Assembly (NCBI GenBank): GCA_022843585.1
Contig: JALHNJ010000006.1
Coordinates: 156,577 to 220,576 of the forward strand
Direction: 5' to 3'
Origin: Chitinophagaceae bacterium
GTDB lineage: Bacteria > Bacteroidota > Bacteroidia > Chitinophagales > Chitinophagaceae
DNA: 64,000 nt
Shown here: piece after piece, positions 1 to 9,120 of the stretch
Position numbering within the stretch: the stretch's first letter is position 1
How the letters are laid out: each line of letters begins with the position of its first letter
The notes under the pieces: generated by a model
The model's database searches: none
What the model saw: only the letters and a program-made list of their open reading frames with translations
What the model was told of the DNA's origin: nothing
Translations under genes and position numbers: made by a program

Positions 1-2303
1 GTATTGGTGTGCAGGTATTATTATTAGATATAGTACCGAAAGATGTGGCTCCTGATGCAAAGCCTGCTGAGAAAAATAAAATAGTAAATGATGCATTGAC
101 GGCGGCTATCAAAAGCAACCCCTCTCCAGTTTATACCAAAGACGTAATTAAAAAAATAACCACCGGCAACTTTGATGATAATATGAAAGACATCGCCGGT
201 TGTGATTGGACGATTGAAGTGGTGGTAGAAAGATTAGACATCAAACAAAAAGTATTTGAACAGGTAGAAAAATATCGCAAGCCCGGAACGTTGGTCACTT
301 CTAACACTTCCGGCATTCCCATCCATATGATGGCCGAAGGCAGAAGTGATGATTTTAAAAAGCATTTCTGCGGCTCCCACTTCTTTAATCCGCCACGGTA
401 TTTACGTTTATTGGAAATTATCCCAACTCCACATACTGATCCGGAGATCGTTGACTTCTTAATGAGTTATGGTGATCTTTACCTCGGTAAAACAACCGTA
501 TTGTGTAAAGACACTCCTGCCTTTATCGCCAACCGTGTTGGTGTGTTTGGTATGATGGCGATTATGAATGTAAAAGAAAAGTTGAACCTGAGTATCGATG
601 AAATTGATGCGTTGACCGGACCAATAATCGGTCGTCCAAAATCTGCTACGTTCCGCACTGCAGATGTAGTGGGTATTGATACATTAGTAAAAGTAGCAAA
701 AGGCGTTGCGGATAATTGTCCCAATGATGAAGCAAAAGATCAATTCAATATTCCTGCCTGGTTAGATAAAATGGTTGCCAATAACTGGCTGGGTGATAAA
801 ACAGGACAAGGATTTTTCAAAAAGACAAAAGGTGCAGGCGGCGAAAAAGAAATTCTGACATTAAATCTTGATACCATGGAATATGGTGCAAGAGTAAAAC
901 CAAAGTTTGCTACACTTGAAGCAGCCAAACCAATTGATGATCTGTATACAAGGTTGAAAATGCTGGTTGCCGGGCAGGATAAGGCTGGCGAATTTTATCG
1001 TTTGTTCCATTATGGTTTGTTCTCTTATATATCTCACCGCATTCCAGAAATTAGTGATGAGCTATATCGGGTTGATGATGCAATGATGGCCGGTTTTGGT
1101 TGGGAAATTGGTGCCTTTGAAAGTTGGGATGTATTGGGAGTTGCTAAAACAACCGAAGCCATGAAAGCAGCTGGTTATAAAGTAGCACCATGGATTGATG
1201 AAATGATTGCTGCCGGAAACAAATCATTCTATAAAGTAGAAAGTGGTAAAAAATATTGCTACGATCCTGCATCTAAAACATACAAAGTTCTTCCGGGTGC
1301 TGAAGCATTTATTGTAATGAGTAATTACACCGATAAACAGATCTGGAAAAATGGAAGTTGTCGTTTGTATGAATTAGGAGATGATGTACTCGGCTTACAA
1401 TGGTTCACCAAAATGGGAAGTATTGGTGGTGATGTATTGGCAGGTATGCAAACAGCCATTGACAAAGCAGAAAAAAGTTATAAAGGATTAGTGATTGCTA
1501 ATGAAGGTCCGAATTTTTCTGCCGGTGCTAATGTAGGAATGATCTTCATGTTAGCCATCGACCAGGAATATGATGAACTGGATATGGCCATCCGTATGTT
1601 CCAAAATACAATGATGCGGGCAAGGTATTCATCCATACCTGTTGTTGTTGCTCCACATGGTTTAGCATTAGGTGGTGCCTGCGAATTAAGTTTACATGCT
1701 GATAAAGTATGTGCTGCTGCAGAAACATATACCGGTTTGGTAGAATTAGGAGTGGGTCTTATTCCCGGCGGCGGTGGCACTAAAGAATTTGTGTTAAGGG
1801 CTTCTGATGAAATGCATGAGGACGAACCTGAAACAATTACTCTTAAAAATCGTTTTCTTTCTATTGCTACGGCAAAAGTTGCCACTTCGGCACAAGAAGG
1901 TTTTGCATTGGGTGTATATAGAAAAGGTTTGGATGAAGTAGTAATGAACCAGGGAAGACGAATTGCCGAAGCAAAAAAATCAGTGATTGAAATTTATGAC
2001 AGTGGCTACACAACTCCTGTGCAACGAAAAGATATTAAAGTATTGGGTCAATCAGCACTAGGTGCATTGTACTCCGGCATTCATGCCATGCGTACTGCTA
2101 ATTATGCTACGGAACATGATTCAGTAGTGGCGAAAAAACTGGCTTATGTTATGTGCGGTGGTGACTTAAGTGAGCAAACTTTAGTTTCCGAACAATATTT
2201 ATTGGATTTGGAAAGGGAAGCATTTCTTTCTTTATGTGGCGAAAAGAAAACATTGGAAAGGATACAAAGTGTGTTGAAGAGCGGAAGGCCGATCCGCAAT
2301 TAG
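1..2303 (+). CDS. 3-hydroxyacyl-CoA dehydrogenase / enoyl-CoA hydratase fusion (5' partial)
   Basis: This is a beta-oxidation enzyme that hydrates trans-2-enoyl-CoA and oxidises the resulting 3-hydroxyacyl-CoA with NAD. The gene is cut by the window edge: the reading frame is open to base 3 and the first residues (IGVQVLLLDIVPKD) are the second strand of a Rossmann fold whose glycine loop must lie upstream, so the GTG at 9 is not the start. The dehydrogenase half shows GSHFFNPPRYLRLLEII, holding the catalytic His and Glu. The hydratase half is C-terminal (GLALGGACELS, then ELGVGLIPGGGGT with the oxyanion and Glu residues). This order, dehydrogenase then hydratase, is the reverse of E. coli FadB. 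A thiolase gene would be expected nearby outside the window. Family assignment is firm; substrate chain length is unknown. Confidence 0.93.
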   Translation, partial: IGVQVLLLDIVPKDVAPDAKPAEKNKIVNDALTAAIKSNPSPVYTKDVIKKITTGNFDDNMKDIAGCDWTIEVVVERLDIKQKVFEQVEKYRKPGTLVTSNTSGIPIHMMAEGRSDDFKKHFCGSHFFNPPRYLRLLEIIPTPHTDPEIVDFLMSYGDLYLGKTTVLCKDTPAFIANRVGVFGMMAIMNVKEKLNLSIDEIDALTGPIIGRPKSATFRTADVVGIDTLVKVAKGVADNCPNDEAKDQFNIPAWLDKMVANNWLGDKTGQGFFKKTKGAGGEKEILTLNLDTMEYGARVKPKFATLEAAKPIDDLYTRLKMLVAGQDKAGEFYRLFHYGLFSYISHRIPEISDELYRVDDAMMAGFGWEIGAFESWDVLGVAKTTEAMKAAGYKVAPWIDEMIAAGNKSFYKVESGKKYCYDPASKTYKVLPGAEAFIVMSNYTDKQIWKNGSCRLYELGDDVLGLQWFTKMGSIGGDVLAGMQTAIDKAEKSYKGLVIANEGPNFSAGANVGMIFMLAIDQEYDELDMAIRMFQNTMMRARYSSIPVVVAPHGLALGGACELSLHADKVCAAAETYTGLVELGVGLIPGGGGTKEFVLRASDEMHEDEPETITLKNRFLSIATAKVATSAQEGFALGVYRKGLDEVVMNQGRRIAEAKKSVIEIYDSGYTTPVQRKDIKVLGQSALGALYSGIHAMRTANYATEHDSVVAKKLAYVMCGGDLSEQTLVSEQYLLDLEREAFLSLCGEKKTLERIQSVLKSGRPIRN

Positions 2304-2306
2304 GCA

Positions 2307-2349
2307 AAAGTGGTTTATTAATTTCTTAGTACATTTAATAAATCACTTT
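2307..2349 (+). terminator. Stem-loop after the beta-oxidation gene
   Basis: Two 15-nt arms (2307-2321 and 2335-2349) pair with a single G-T wobble around a 13-nt loop. The stem is AT-rich and no clear T tract follows, so it may be a weak terminator or an mRNA-stabilising structure between the fusion enzyme and the next gene. Confidence 0.45.
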
Positions 2350-2363
2350 AAAACCAACTAACC

Positions 2364-2720
2364 ATGCAAGCAACCGTAGTAGATTTCGCTAAAGACCGTG
2401 TAGTATATAATATTACTGGTACCAGCAAAGAAGAGCTGGAAAACAAACTCAATTTATTCTTTACTTCGGAAGGATATAAACTAAAATCTGCTGAAGGAGA
2501 AACACATACTTATACAAAAGGCAACCGGGTAATGCGGATACTATTTGGTGCTTTTGTAAAATACCATAAACAGTCAGCAATTATAAAGAATGAAGGCGAT
2601 TTATTCTCTGTCATGCTGCATAAAGACTCAACTGGCATGTCCGGTGGATTGATTGGGATGAACCAGGTAAAAAAAGAATTTGCCCGGTTATCCGAAGCAT
2701 TTAAGCTTTACTTCAAATAG
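2364..2720 (+). CDS. Conserved hypothetical protein, 118 aa
   Basis: I do not recognise a named family. The protein has no signal peptide and no membrane segment and is predicted cytoplasmic, with alternating strands and helices (start MQATVVDFAKDRVVYNITG, end EFARLSEAFKLYFK). It is rich in Lys and Glu, with a Gly-rich stretch (GMSGGLIGM) near residue 95. It follows the beta-oxidation gene by 60 bp and a stem-loop, so it is probably transcribed separately or at reduced level. Codon use matches its neighbours and the reading frame is intact, which supports a real gene; function is unknown. Confidence 0.7.
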   Translation: MQATVVDFAKDRVVYNITGTSKEELENKLNLFFTSEGYKLKSAEGETHTYTKGNRVMRILFGAFVKYHKQSAIIKNEGDLFSVMLHKDSTGMSGGLIGMNQVKKEFARLSEAFKLYFK

Positions 2721-2795
2721 TGCATGATTGTTGCCCTTTGAGCAATGTGATTTAAGCCTTACCATGTGAAAATTTAACCATTAAACACTTTACAC

Positions 2796-3482
2796 ATGAA
2801 AAAGCTTGCTTTTAGTTTATTCCTATTTTCAATCGCCTTTTGTCTTTCGGCACAAACAAATTACTCCGGTACTTATGGTTATTCTTTTAAACCAGAAGGC
2901 GATCCACCAAAAACAGAAGCAGATAAAGGCCCAACCGGCAAACTGGTATTGCTAAGAATGGATGGCAACAAATACCGGTTCTGGCTGGATGTAGGTTTAG
3001 GCTGGCCCAATTATCATGTTGGCGAAACCGATGGCACTATCATTATTGTTAATGATACAGCATCGTTTGATAATACTTTTGAAGACGCTACTACTCCCTG
3101 CATTTTAAAATTTAAAATTGACGGCAATACAATTAATATCAACAGCCTTTCAAGCTCTTTTAATTGCGGCTTTGGCAGTGGTGTAAATGCAGATGGGAAC
3201 TATACTAAGCTGCCTGTGCAGCCAGCATTAAATAACGAATGGCTGAAAAAAGAATATTACAATTCTCCCCGAATAATTATCACCGCAGCAAAAGCTGAAA
3301 TTTTCCAGGACGAAGGTGGCCTCCACTCCTTTGTTCCAAATAAATATTTTAACAAAGGTGATAACCTGATCAATATTGCTGAAACAGAAAAAACAGTTTA
3401 CACTGAGTTTATTCCTTCTCCCGGCAAACTAATTTACGGCTGGATTAAAAAAGCAGCCGTGAAAATTGTTCCGGTAAATTAG
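2796..3482 (+). CDS. Secreted hypothetical protein, 228 aa
   Basis: An N-terminal signal peptide is visible (MKK, a hydrophobic core, then CLSAQ before the mature N-terminus TNYSG). The mature part resembles a lipocalin-like or beta-rich domain (YSGTYGYSF, later GNKYRFWLDVG) with three cysteines, two of them (CILKF and FNCGF) about 30 residues apart. The last 65 residues (AKAEIFQDEGG to GWIKKAAVKIV) have the look of a bacterial SH3-like module. No family name can be given. The next gene, a metzincin, starts 4 nt after this stop, so the two are probably co-transcribed and may act together. Confidence 0.75.
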   Translation: MKKLAFSLFLFSIAFCLSAQTNYSGTYGYSFKPEGDPPKTEADKGPTGKLVLLRMDGNKYRFWLDVGLGWPNYHVGETDGTIIIVNDTASFDNTFEDATTPCILKFKIDGNTININSLSSSFNCGFGSGVNADGNYTKLPVQPALNNEWLKKEYYNSPRIIITAAKAEIFQDEGGLHSFVPNKYFNKGDNLINIAETEKTVYTEFIPSPGKLIYGWIKKAAVKIVPVN

Positions 3483-3485
3483 TAT

Positions 3486-4130
3486 ATGGGAACTGTAGAA
3501 CTAATCAATCATCAAATAGCAATACGATCTCACATTATAACTTACGGCAATGCCGCTGATGACACTATTACGGAAATGATCCGGGATGAAATAGAAACCA
3601 TGTGGAATGAACCAAAAGGAGTTTTAAACTTCGATGGTTTGACAATGCATGTTCGTTTTGAAATTACCGCCTCGTTTCAACCCGCTATAACGGATGTAGA
3701 AATTTATCAGAACCTTGATCCCCGTAATAATTATTTTAGAATCGAAGAATTTGCACACGGAAATATTTCATTCGTTGATGGTTTGGGCTGCAACAGCGGG
3801 TATTTTAAACTCGAAAATTTATACAAAGGCTCTACCACTGCGGCCCATGAATATGGTCATACATTAGGATTGGAACATCCAGATAATTTAGATATACGTG
3901 GTTTTGGTGTACCCGGCATTATGTATCCAAGAGGAACATTGGTTGACGCTGTTTATCAATACGAACCCGATAAACCGGCTGGTACAAAAGGTGGTACCAT
4001 GCACCCAATGTTCAGAAGGGTTAGCCAGCAGGATATTGATTTACTAAAACTCCATAAACTTCAGTTCCGTAATAATGTCGCTGTTATTGGTGAGTTTACC
4101 AATTTCTGGCATGAGGCACAACAGCCTTAA
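3486..4130 (+). CDS. Metzincin-type zinc metalloprotease without signal peptide, 214 aa
   Basis: The motif HEYGHTLGLEH (residues 121-131) is a full HExxHxxGxxH metzincin zinc site, and a Met-turn candidate (GIMYPR, Met146) follows 15 residues later, so the protein should be a zinc endopeptidase. The catalytic domain makes up nearly the whole chain. No signal peptide is seen: the ATG at 3486 gives MGTVELINHQIAI, and no upstream in-frame start is available because the preceding gene ends 3 nt earlier. It is therefore either cytoplasmic, exported by a signal-independent route, or carried by its secreted neighbour. Exact MEROPS family is uncertain (M10-like). Confidence 0.8.
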   Translation: MGTVELINHQIAIRSHIITYGNAADDTITEMIRDEIETMWNEPKGVLNFDGLTMHVRFEITASFQPAITDVEIYQNLDPRNNYFRIEEFAHGNISFVDGLGCNSGYFKLENLYKGSTTAAHEYGHTLGLEHPDNLDIRGFGVPGIMYPRGTLVDAVYQYEPDKPAGTKGGTMHPMFRRVSQQDIDLLKLHKLQFRNNVAVIGEFTNFWHEAQQP

Positions 4131-4235
4131 ACTGCCGTATAAACTAAAAACACAGCATTCATCAGGTAATTGCTCTTTTTTGGGGTCAGCTTCGTAACTT
4201 ACCACCCACATTTCGTAAACCTTAATTTATTTTAT

Positions 4236-5762
4236 ATGTGTAAAAAATGGATTACCCTTTTGGGTATTGTTGCAATAACAACGGCCTCTGCACAAACCTT
4301 TACTAATAGTGCCGGCGAAACAAAAGAACAAATAAAAAAGAGAGAGGAGACAGAGGCAAAGAAAAAGGAGGAGGCTGAAAAAGAAGCAGGAGGCAACGAC
4401 AGAAAATCTAACAGTGAAGAACGATCTGATGCTTTACACAAAGCCAGAACTATACCGGCTCCAAGGTTGCCAAAGAATTACTATTGGAAACAATTAAGCA
4501 ATGGACTTGAAATTGTTGTTATTGAAAATAATAAAGTGCCGCTTGCCACCATTGAAATGGCAGTAAAAAACGGTGCTTACACGGAAGGTCCGGAATACAG
4601 TGGTTTGTCACATTTATTCGAACACATGTTTTTTAAAGCCAACAAAGATTATCCTGACCAGGAAAAATTTATAAAAAGAACAGAAGAGTTAGGCATGATT
4701 TGGAATGGAACTACTAACGTAGAAAGAGTAAATTATTATTTCACATTTGATAAAGACAGTTTGAATGCAGGCCTTCGTTTTATGAATGCGGCCATCCGCT
4801 ATCCTATTTACCGAACAGAGGATATGCAAAAAGAACGTCCGGTGGTAGATGGAGAATTTCAACGGGCAGAAAGTGATCCGTGGTTCCAGATTTGGATTGA
4901 AACACAGAAAAAAACATGGGGGGATTTGGTGACAAGAAAAAATCCCATTGGCGATCATGATGTAATTAATACAGCAACTCCGGAAAAGATGATGATCATC
5001 AAAGACAAATATTATCATCCCAATAACTCCTTGCTGGTAATCTGTGGCGATGTAAACCACGATAGGGCATTTGCAGACGCTGAAAGAATATTTGGCGATT
5101 GGAAACACAGTGGTTTTGACCCTCATGAGAGATACCCTGTTCCTGCCTTCAAGCCGTTAACCTCAACTGAATATTTTATTAAAGAATCATCCATTGCACA
5201 AACTCCTTACCAAATGTTTCAATGGATAGGCCCTGATTTTAGCACCGATTCCGCCGGAACTATTATTGCAGATGTTTTCTCTGCTGTGCTGCGTCTTAAC
5301 TCTTCAAAATGGCAACAGGCACTGATTGATAAAGGACTTGCAAGCTATGCAGATTTGAGCTATACCACCAATAAATATGCAGGTCCTGTTACAATATTTG
5401 TGGTTCCAAATCCTACCAAATTACAGGAGTGCACCGAAGAAATAAAAAGACAAATCAACCAGTTTAATAGCAGCGATTATTTTACTGATGAACAGATAGC
5501 AACTGCAAAAGATATTATACGCAGAAATCATATCCGTGATACTGAGAAGCCTTCGTCCCTGGCTTCCCAGGTTACTTACCAATGGTGCAGCACTTCGCTA
5601 AACTACTTTACAGATAACATAGATGCCTATATGAGGGTTACCAAAAAACAACTACAGGAATATGCTGAAAAATATCTTGTAAACAAACCTTTTGTAGCTG
5701 GAATGATTATCAACAGCGAAATGAACAAAGAGCTAAACCCTGGCTTATATTTTAAAAATTAA
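4236..5762 (+). CDS. M16 family zinc peptidase, active subunit
   Basis: The inverted zinc motif HLFEH (His126, Glu129, His130 in GLSHLFEHMFF) identifies a catalytically competent M16 (pitrilysin/insulinase-like) peptidase; a downstream Glu in VVDGEFQRAE is the likely third ligand. I start the gene at 4236 because this gives a clean signal peptide (MCKKWITLLG to TASAQ); an in-frame ATG at 4170 would add 22 residues that bury the signal. A Lys/Glu-rich segment (about residues 30-65) lies between the signal peptide and the catalytic domain. The partner subunit follows after 10 nt. M16B pairs form a clamshell in which one half carries the zinc site. Periplasmic location is inferred. Confidence 0.9.
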   Translation: MCKKWITLLGIVAITTASAQTFTNSAGETKEQIKKREETEAKKKEEAEKEAGGNDRKSNSEERSDALHKARTIPAPRLPKNYYWKQLSNGLEIVVIENNKVPLATIEMAVKNGAYTEGPEYSGLSHLFEHMFFKANKDYPDQEKFIKRTEELGMIWNGTTNVERVNYYFTFDKDSLNAGLRFMNAAIRYPIYRTEDMQKERPVVDGEFQRAESDPWFQIWIETQKKTWGDLVTRKNPIGDHDVINTATPEKMMIIKDKYYHPNNSLLVICGDVNHDRAFADAERIFGDWKHSGFDPHERYPVPAFKPLTSTEYFIKESSIAQTPYQMFQWIGPDFSTDSAGTIIADVFSAVLRLNSSKWQQALIDKGLASYADLSYTTNKYAGPVTIFVVPNPTKLQECTEEIKRQINQFNSSDYFTDEQIATAKDIIRRNHIRDTEKPSSLASQVTYQWCSTSLNYFTDNIDAYMRVTKKQLQEYAEKYLVNKPFVAGMIINSEMNKELNPGLYFKN

Positions 5763-5772
5763 TTCAACAGCG

Positions 5773-7113
5773 ATGAAAAAAATAATTCATTATATAGTAA
5801 TAACGATTATAACCGCATTACCTTTTTCTGCACAAGCACAAATGGGACAGGCTTACGAGATGATGGTGAATGGCGTTAAAGTAATTGTGCAACCCAGCGG
5901 CAATGAGATAGTAGTTGTGCAAACGATTATTAAAGGTGGCGTTGAAAACTATCCTGCCAACAAAGCCGGAATAGAAAGCCTTGCTTTTACGGCTCTTACT
6001 GAATGTGGTACAACTAAGGATGATAAAAATAGTTTTAAGAACAAACTGGATAAAGTAAGTGCACAAATGTATGGAAGCACTAATATGGACTTTGGCAATT
6101 TCAGCATGAATTGTATTAAAGGTGATTTCGAAACCGTTTGGCCCTTATACACAGCCGCACTAACTACACCTGCATTTGATGCAAAGGAATTTGACCGTAT
6201 TAAGCAAGATGCCATTACTAATATCCGGGCTAACGAATCAAACCCGGATGCAGCTATTGATAAAATGGCAAAGCAAACTGCTTTTACAGGAAAAAATTAT
6301 GCAAAAGATCCTGGAGGTACCGTTGAAACAGTAACAGCACTTACTGCCGCTGCAACCAAAGCATACTGGCAATCTATTTTTACCAAATCAAGATTAGTAA
6401 TTGTAATAGTAGCTGACCTTGATAGAAAAATGATTGAAGAGAAAGTTAAAGATTTACTTGCTAAGGTACCGGCAGGTACCCCATTCAAATTATCCAAAGC
6501 AAGTTACACTCCAACTACAAATAGTTTTAAGTCATTGCAAAGAGAGAATGCTACCAACTATGTGCAGGGTATTACCAGCGGACCGCAGCCGGGTTCCCCA
6601 GACTTTAATGCATTTGTACTAGCCATGCGAATATTCAGCAACAAGCATTTTATAGAAATAAGAACTAAGAATGGTCTTTCTTATGCTCCTGGAGCCTGGT
6701 TCAGTGCCGGCACAACTTCCTACTCTAATATATATGTAACTACAACAGATCCTAATAAATACATAGCGGTAGTCCGGCAGTTAATCGACAAGATAAAACA
6801 AGAAGGATTTGCAGAAGATGAACTCAAAAATGAAAAAACAGGCTATATTACCAATGTATTTTACCGACAAGAAACCAATGAAGCACAGGCTTCTTCACTG
6901 GCGAGCAATGAAGTAATTCATGGAAACTGGAAACGCAGCAATACTATCAGCAACGATATGAAGAAAGTTACTGTTGCAGATATCAACAATGCATTTAAAA
7001 AATACATTAATAACATTACCTGGGTGTATCAAGGCGATCCAAAAAAAGCAACGCCTAACTTGTTTACACAAAAAACAACACCAAAGGTTCCGGAAGAGAA
7101 AAAAGGGTTTTAA
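5773..7113 (+). CDS. M16 family peptidase-like protein, non-catalytic partner
   Basis: The 446-aa protein has a signal peptide ending near PFSAQAQ and an M16 fold, but where the zinc motif HxxEH should stand it reads AFTALTECGT, so it cannot bind zinc in the usual way. The R/Y-type motif of the C-terminal half is visible (GLSYAPGAWFSAGTT). Together with the gene 10 nt upstream it makes the usual active/inactive M16B heterodimer. The stop codon is followed directly by a perfect palindromic terminator. Confidence 0.88.
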   Translation: MKKIIHYIVITIITALPFSAQAQMGQAYEMMVNGVKVIVQPSGNEIVVVQTIIKGGVENYPANKAGIESLAFTALTECGTTKDDKNSFKNKLDKVSAQMYGSTNMDFGNFSMNCIKGDFETVWPLYTAALTTPAFDAKEFDRIKQDAITNIRANESNPDAAIDKMAKQTAFTGKNYAKDPGGTVETVTALTAAATKAYWQSIFTKSRLVIVIVADLDRKMIEEKVKDLLAKVPAGTPFKLSKASYTPTTNSFKSLQRENATNYVQGITSGPQPGSPDFNAFVLAMRIFSNKHFIEIRTKNGLSYAPGAWFSAGTTSYSNIYVTTTDPNKYIAVVRQLIDKIKQEGFAEDELKNEKTGYITNVFYRQETNEAQASSLASNEVIHGNWKRSNTISNDMKKVTVADINNAFKKYINNITWVYQGDPKKATPNLFTQKTTPKVPEEKKGF

Positions 7114-7149
7114 AAAATAACCCCTGGTTTAAACCAGGGGTTATTTTTT
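7112..7149. terminator. Bidirectional rho-independent terminator (perfect palindrome)
   Basis: The 38 bp are a perfect palindrome: A-rich flank, a GC core (cccctggttt / aaaccagggg) and a T-rich flank in both directions. It lies between the convergent M16 gene (stop 7111-7113) and the epimerase gene; the epimerase stop codon (7141-7143 on the minus strand) is inside the right arm. Confidence 0.88.
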
Positions 7150-8067
7150 GCTGCATAGTTTATCCAATGCAGATTGATGTGTTGGATACTGAAACACAAA
7201 TCCAGTTTCCTGAACTTTCCGACAACTCACCGTTGCACTCTTTAATACCTCAATACTCATTTCACCTAACACAAGTTTAAGTACAAAAGATGGAACAGGT
7301 ATAGGAATAAATAATTTCTTTTTTCTGGCTAAATAAAGGGTAAACTGTTTATTAGAAACGGGGTTCGGAGCTACGGCATTATACACACCTCTCATTCTTT
7401 CATTCTCAATAGCCGCTATATACATTTGTACTAAATCATCAATATGAATCCAACTGATTATTTGTTTGCCGTTTCCTAAAATAGCAGCTACTCCAAAACT
7501 TAATGGCTTTTTAAATTCTTGCAAAGCACCACCCTTATCACTTAATACAATTCCGGTTCTCAGCTTTACTACCCTTTTACCAACTTGCTCAGCGGCTGTA
7601 ATACTATCTTCCCATTTTTTACAAGTATCACCTAAAAAGGCATCATCTGCAGGAGCATTCTCTGTAAAGGGAGCAAGATTAGGAATAGAAGGGTCTGGAC
7701 CGTACCAGCCAATAGCCGAAGCACTTATCACAGCTTTTACTTTGTTAGGTAACCGTTTCAAGCTATCCACAATTAGTTTACTGCTGTTTACCCGACTTTT
7801 TACGATTTCTTGCTTTCTCTTTTCTGTCCACCGCTTATCAGCAACCCCTGCACCAGCCAAATGAATAATAAAATCAGCTTCCCCTATTGCCGTTTCATCG
7901 ATAGTTTGAGTTTCGACATTCCATTGGGCAAATGTGTATCCGACTCCAACCTTTTTTTCTCCCCCATCCCTGGTAAGAATAACTACCCGGTAACCTTTGT
8001 TAACCAGGGCTTGTCTTAGTTGAGTACCCACTAAACCATTACCACCTGTAATTAAAACTGTATGCAT
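7141..8067 (-). CDS. TIGR01777 family NAD(P)-dependent epimerase (YfcH-like)
   Basis: This is an extended short-chain dehydrogenase-like protein of the TIGR01777/YfcH family. The N-terminus holds the Rossmann motif GGNGLVGTQL, and the C-terminus holds the DUF1731-type segment (GEMSIEVLKSATVSC, then GFVFQYPT). The middle shows ASAIGWYG in the place of the SDR catalytic region. Length (308 aa) is normal. The substrate of this family is not established. A divergent paralogue is encoded at 53194-54177. Confidence 0.88.
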   Translation of the reverse strand: MHTVLITGGNGLVGTQLRQALVNKGYRVVILTRDGGEKKVGVGYTFAQWNVETQTIDETAIGEADFIIHLAGAGVADKRWTEKRKQEIVKSRVNSSKLIVDSLKRLPNKVKAVISASAIGWYGPDPSIPNLAPFTENAPADDAFLGDTCKKWEDSITAAEQVGKRVVKLRTGIVLSDKGGALQEFKKPLSFGVAAILGNGKQIISWIHIDDLVQMYIAAIENERMRGVYNAVAPNPVSNKQFTLYLARKKKLFIPIPVPSFVLKLVLGEMSIEVLKSATVSCRKVQETGFVFQYPTHQSALDKLCSKK

Positions 8068-8202
8068 TGTATTAATGATTATAAAGATATTCTATTAATA
8101 ACACCTGAAGTTCCTGTTAGTTCATCCTTAAAATTAAGCAGGTCATCCCTTTGTTTTGGCTGAGCATAATAAACTGTTATCTTCATCTCTTAATTTATCC
8201 CA

Positions 8203-9102
8203 ATGAGTGTTGTACTTTCTATAAAAAATGTTGCAAAATCATACGGTGCTGTTAAAGCATTAAACGGCGTTTCGTTTGATGTACCGCAAGGAAGTGTGTT
8301 TGGCATTTTAGGGCCTAATGGCAGTGGTAAAACCACCTTACTTGGTATAGTGATGGATGTGTTAAAAGCAAATAGCGGCGAATTTCTATGGTTTGGACAA
8401 CCCGGTGGTTCTCCGGATCAACGAAGGAAGATTGGGTCTTTGTTAGAAACTCCCAACTTCTATAGTTATTTATCCGCACTAGATAATTTAAAAATTACAC
8501 AAGCCATCAGTGGCCGGGGAAATAAAAAAGAGATTGACGAAGTGCTGAAAAAAGTAAATCTGCACCAACGAAGATTCAGCAGTTTTAAATCATTTAGTTT
8601 AGGCATGAAGCAACGTCTTGCTATTGGTGCTGCTTTATTAGGCAGTCCTAAAGTATTGGTGTTGGATGAACCTACGAACGGATTAGATCCGGTTGGTATT
8701 TCTGAAATAAGAAACTTGATTCTTGAATTAAAAGACCAGGGGCATACTATTATTATGGCTAGTCACTTGCTGGATGAAGTTGAGAAAGTTTGTACCCATG
8801 CTGCCATATTAAAAACGGGCAATCTACTTACCATAGGAAATGTGGAAGATATTTTAATGGATGAAGACATTGTTGAAGTAAGTGCTGCTGACTTACATAA
8901 ATTGGCTGCTTTATTACAAACAATGGGTTCGGCAATAACTATTGATGAAAAGGCAGGAACCATTCAACTTGTATTACCGAAAAATTCGGCTCGTATGGAA
9001 GAAATAAACCAGCATTGTTTTAATAACGGAGTTGTATTAACACAACTAGTATTGAGAAAGAAAAGATTAGAGGCCCGTTTCTTTGAATTAACCAATAATT
9101 AA
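8203..9102 (+). CDS. ABC transporter ATP-binding protein
   Basis: This is the nucleotide-binding subunit of an ABC-2-type transporter. It shows Walker A (GPNGSGKT, residues 37-44), the signature (FSLGMKQRLAIG), Walker B (VLVLDEPTNGLDP) and the switch His (MASHLLDEVEK). A C-terminal extension of about 80 residues follows the ATPase core, as in the CcmA/NatA class. The membrane subunit follows after 18 nt, so the pair forms one operon. The substrate cannot be read from the sequence. Confidence 0.93.
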   Translation: MSVVLSIKNVAKSYGAVKALNGVSFDVPQGSVFGILGPNGSGKTTLLGIVMDVLKANSGEFLWFGQPGGSPDQRRKIGSLLETPNFYSYLSALDNLKITQAISGRGNKKEIDEVLKKVNLHQRRFSSFKSFSLGMKQRLAIGAALLGSPKVLVLDEPTNGLDPVGISEIRNLILELKDQGHTIIMASHLLDEVEKVCTHAAILKTGNLLTIGNVEDILMDEDIVEVSAADLHKLAALLQTMGSAITIDEKAGTIQLVLPKNSARMEEINQHCFNNGVVLTQLVLRKKRLEARFFELTNN

Positions 9103-9120
9103 TACCGAAACTATACACTG

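Noticed and set aside
1478..1885. 135-aa frame on the minus strand within the beta-oxidation gene
   Set aside because: It is antisense to a conserved hydratase domain and has no domain of its own.
4170..4235. Upstream extension of the M16 peptidase
   Set aside because: The added 22 residues would hide the signal peptide, and the ATG at 4236 is a better start.
4689..5126. 145-aa antisense frame in the M16 gene
   Set aside because: Low-complexity composition rich in Ile, Phe and Cys, as expected for an antisense shadow of a conserved gene.
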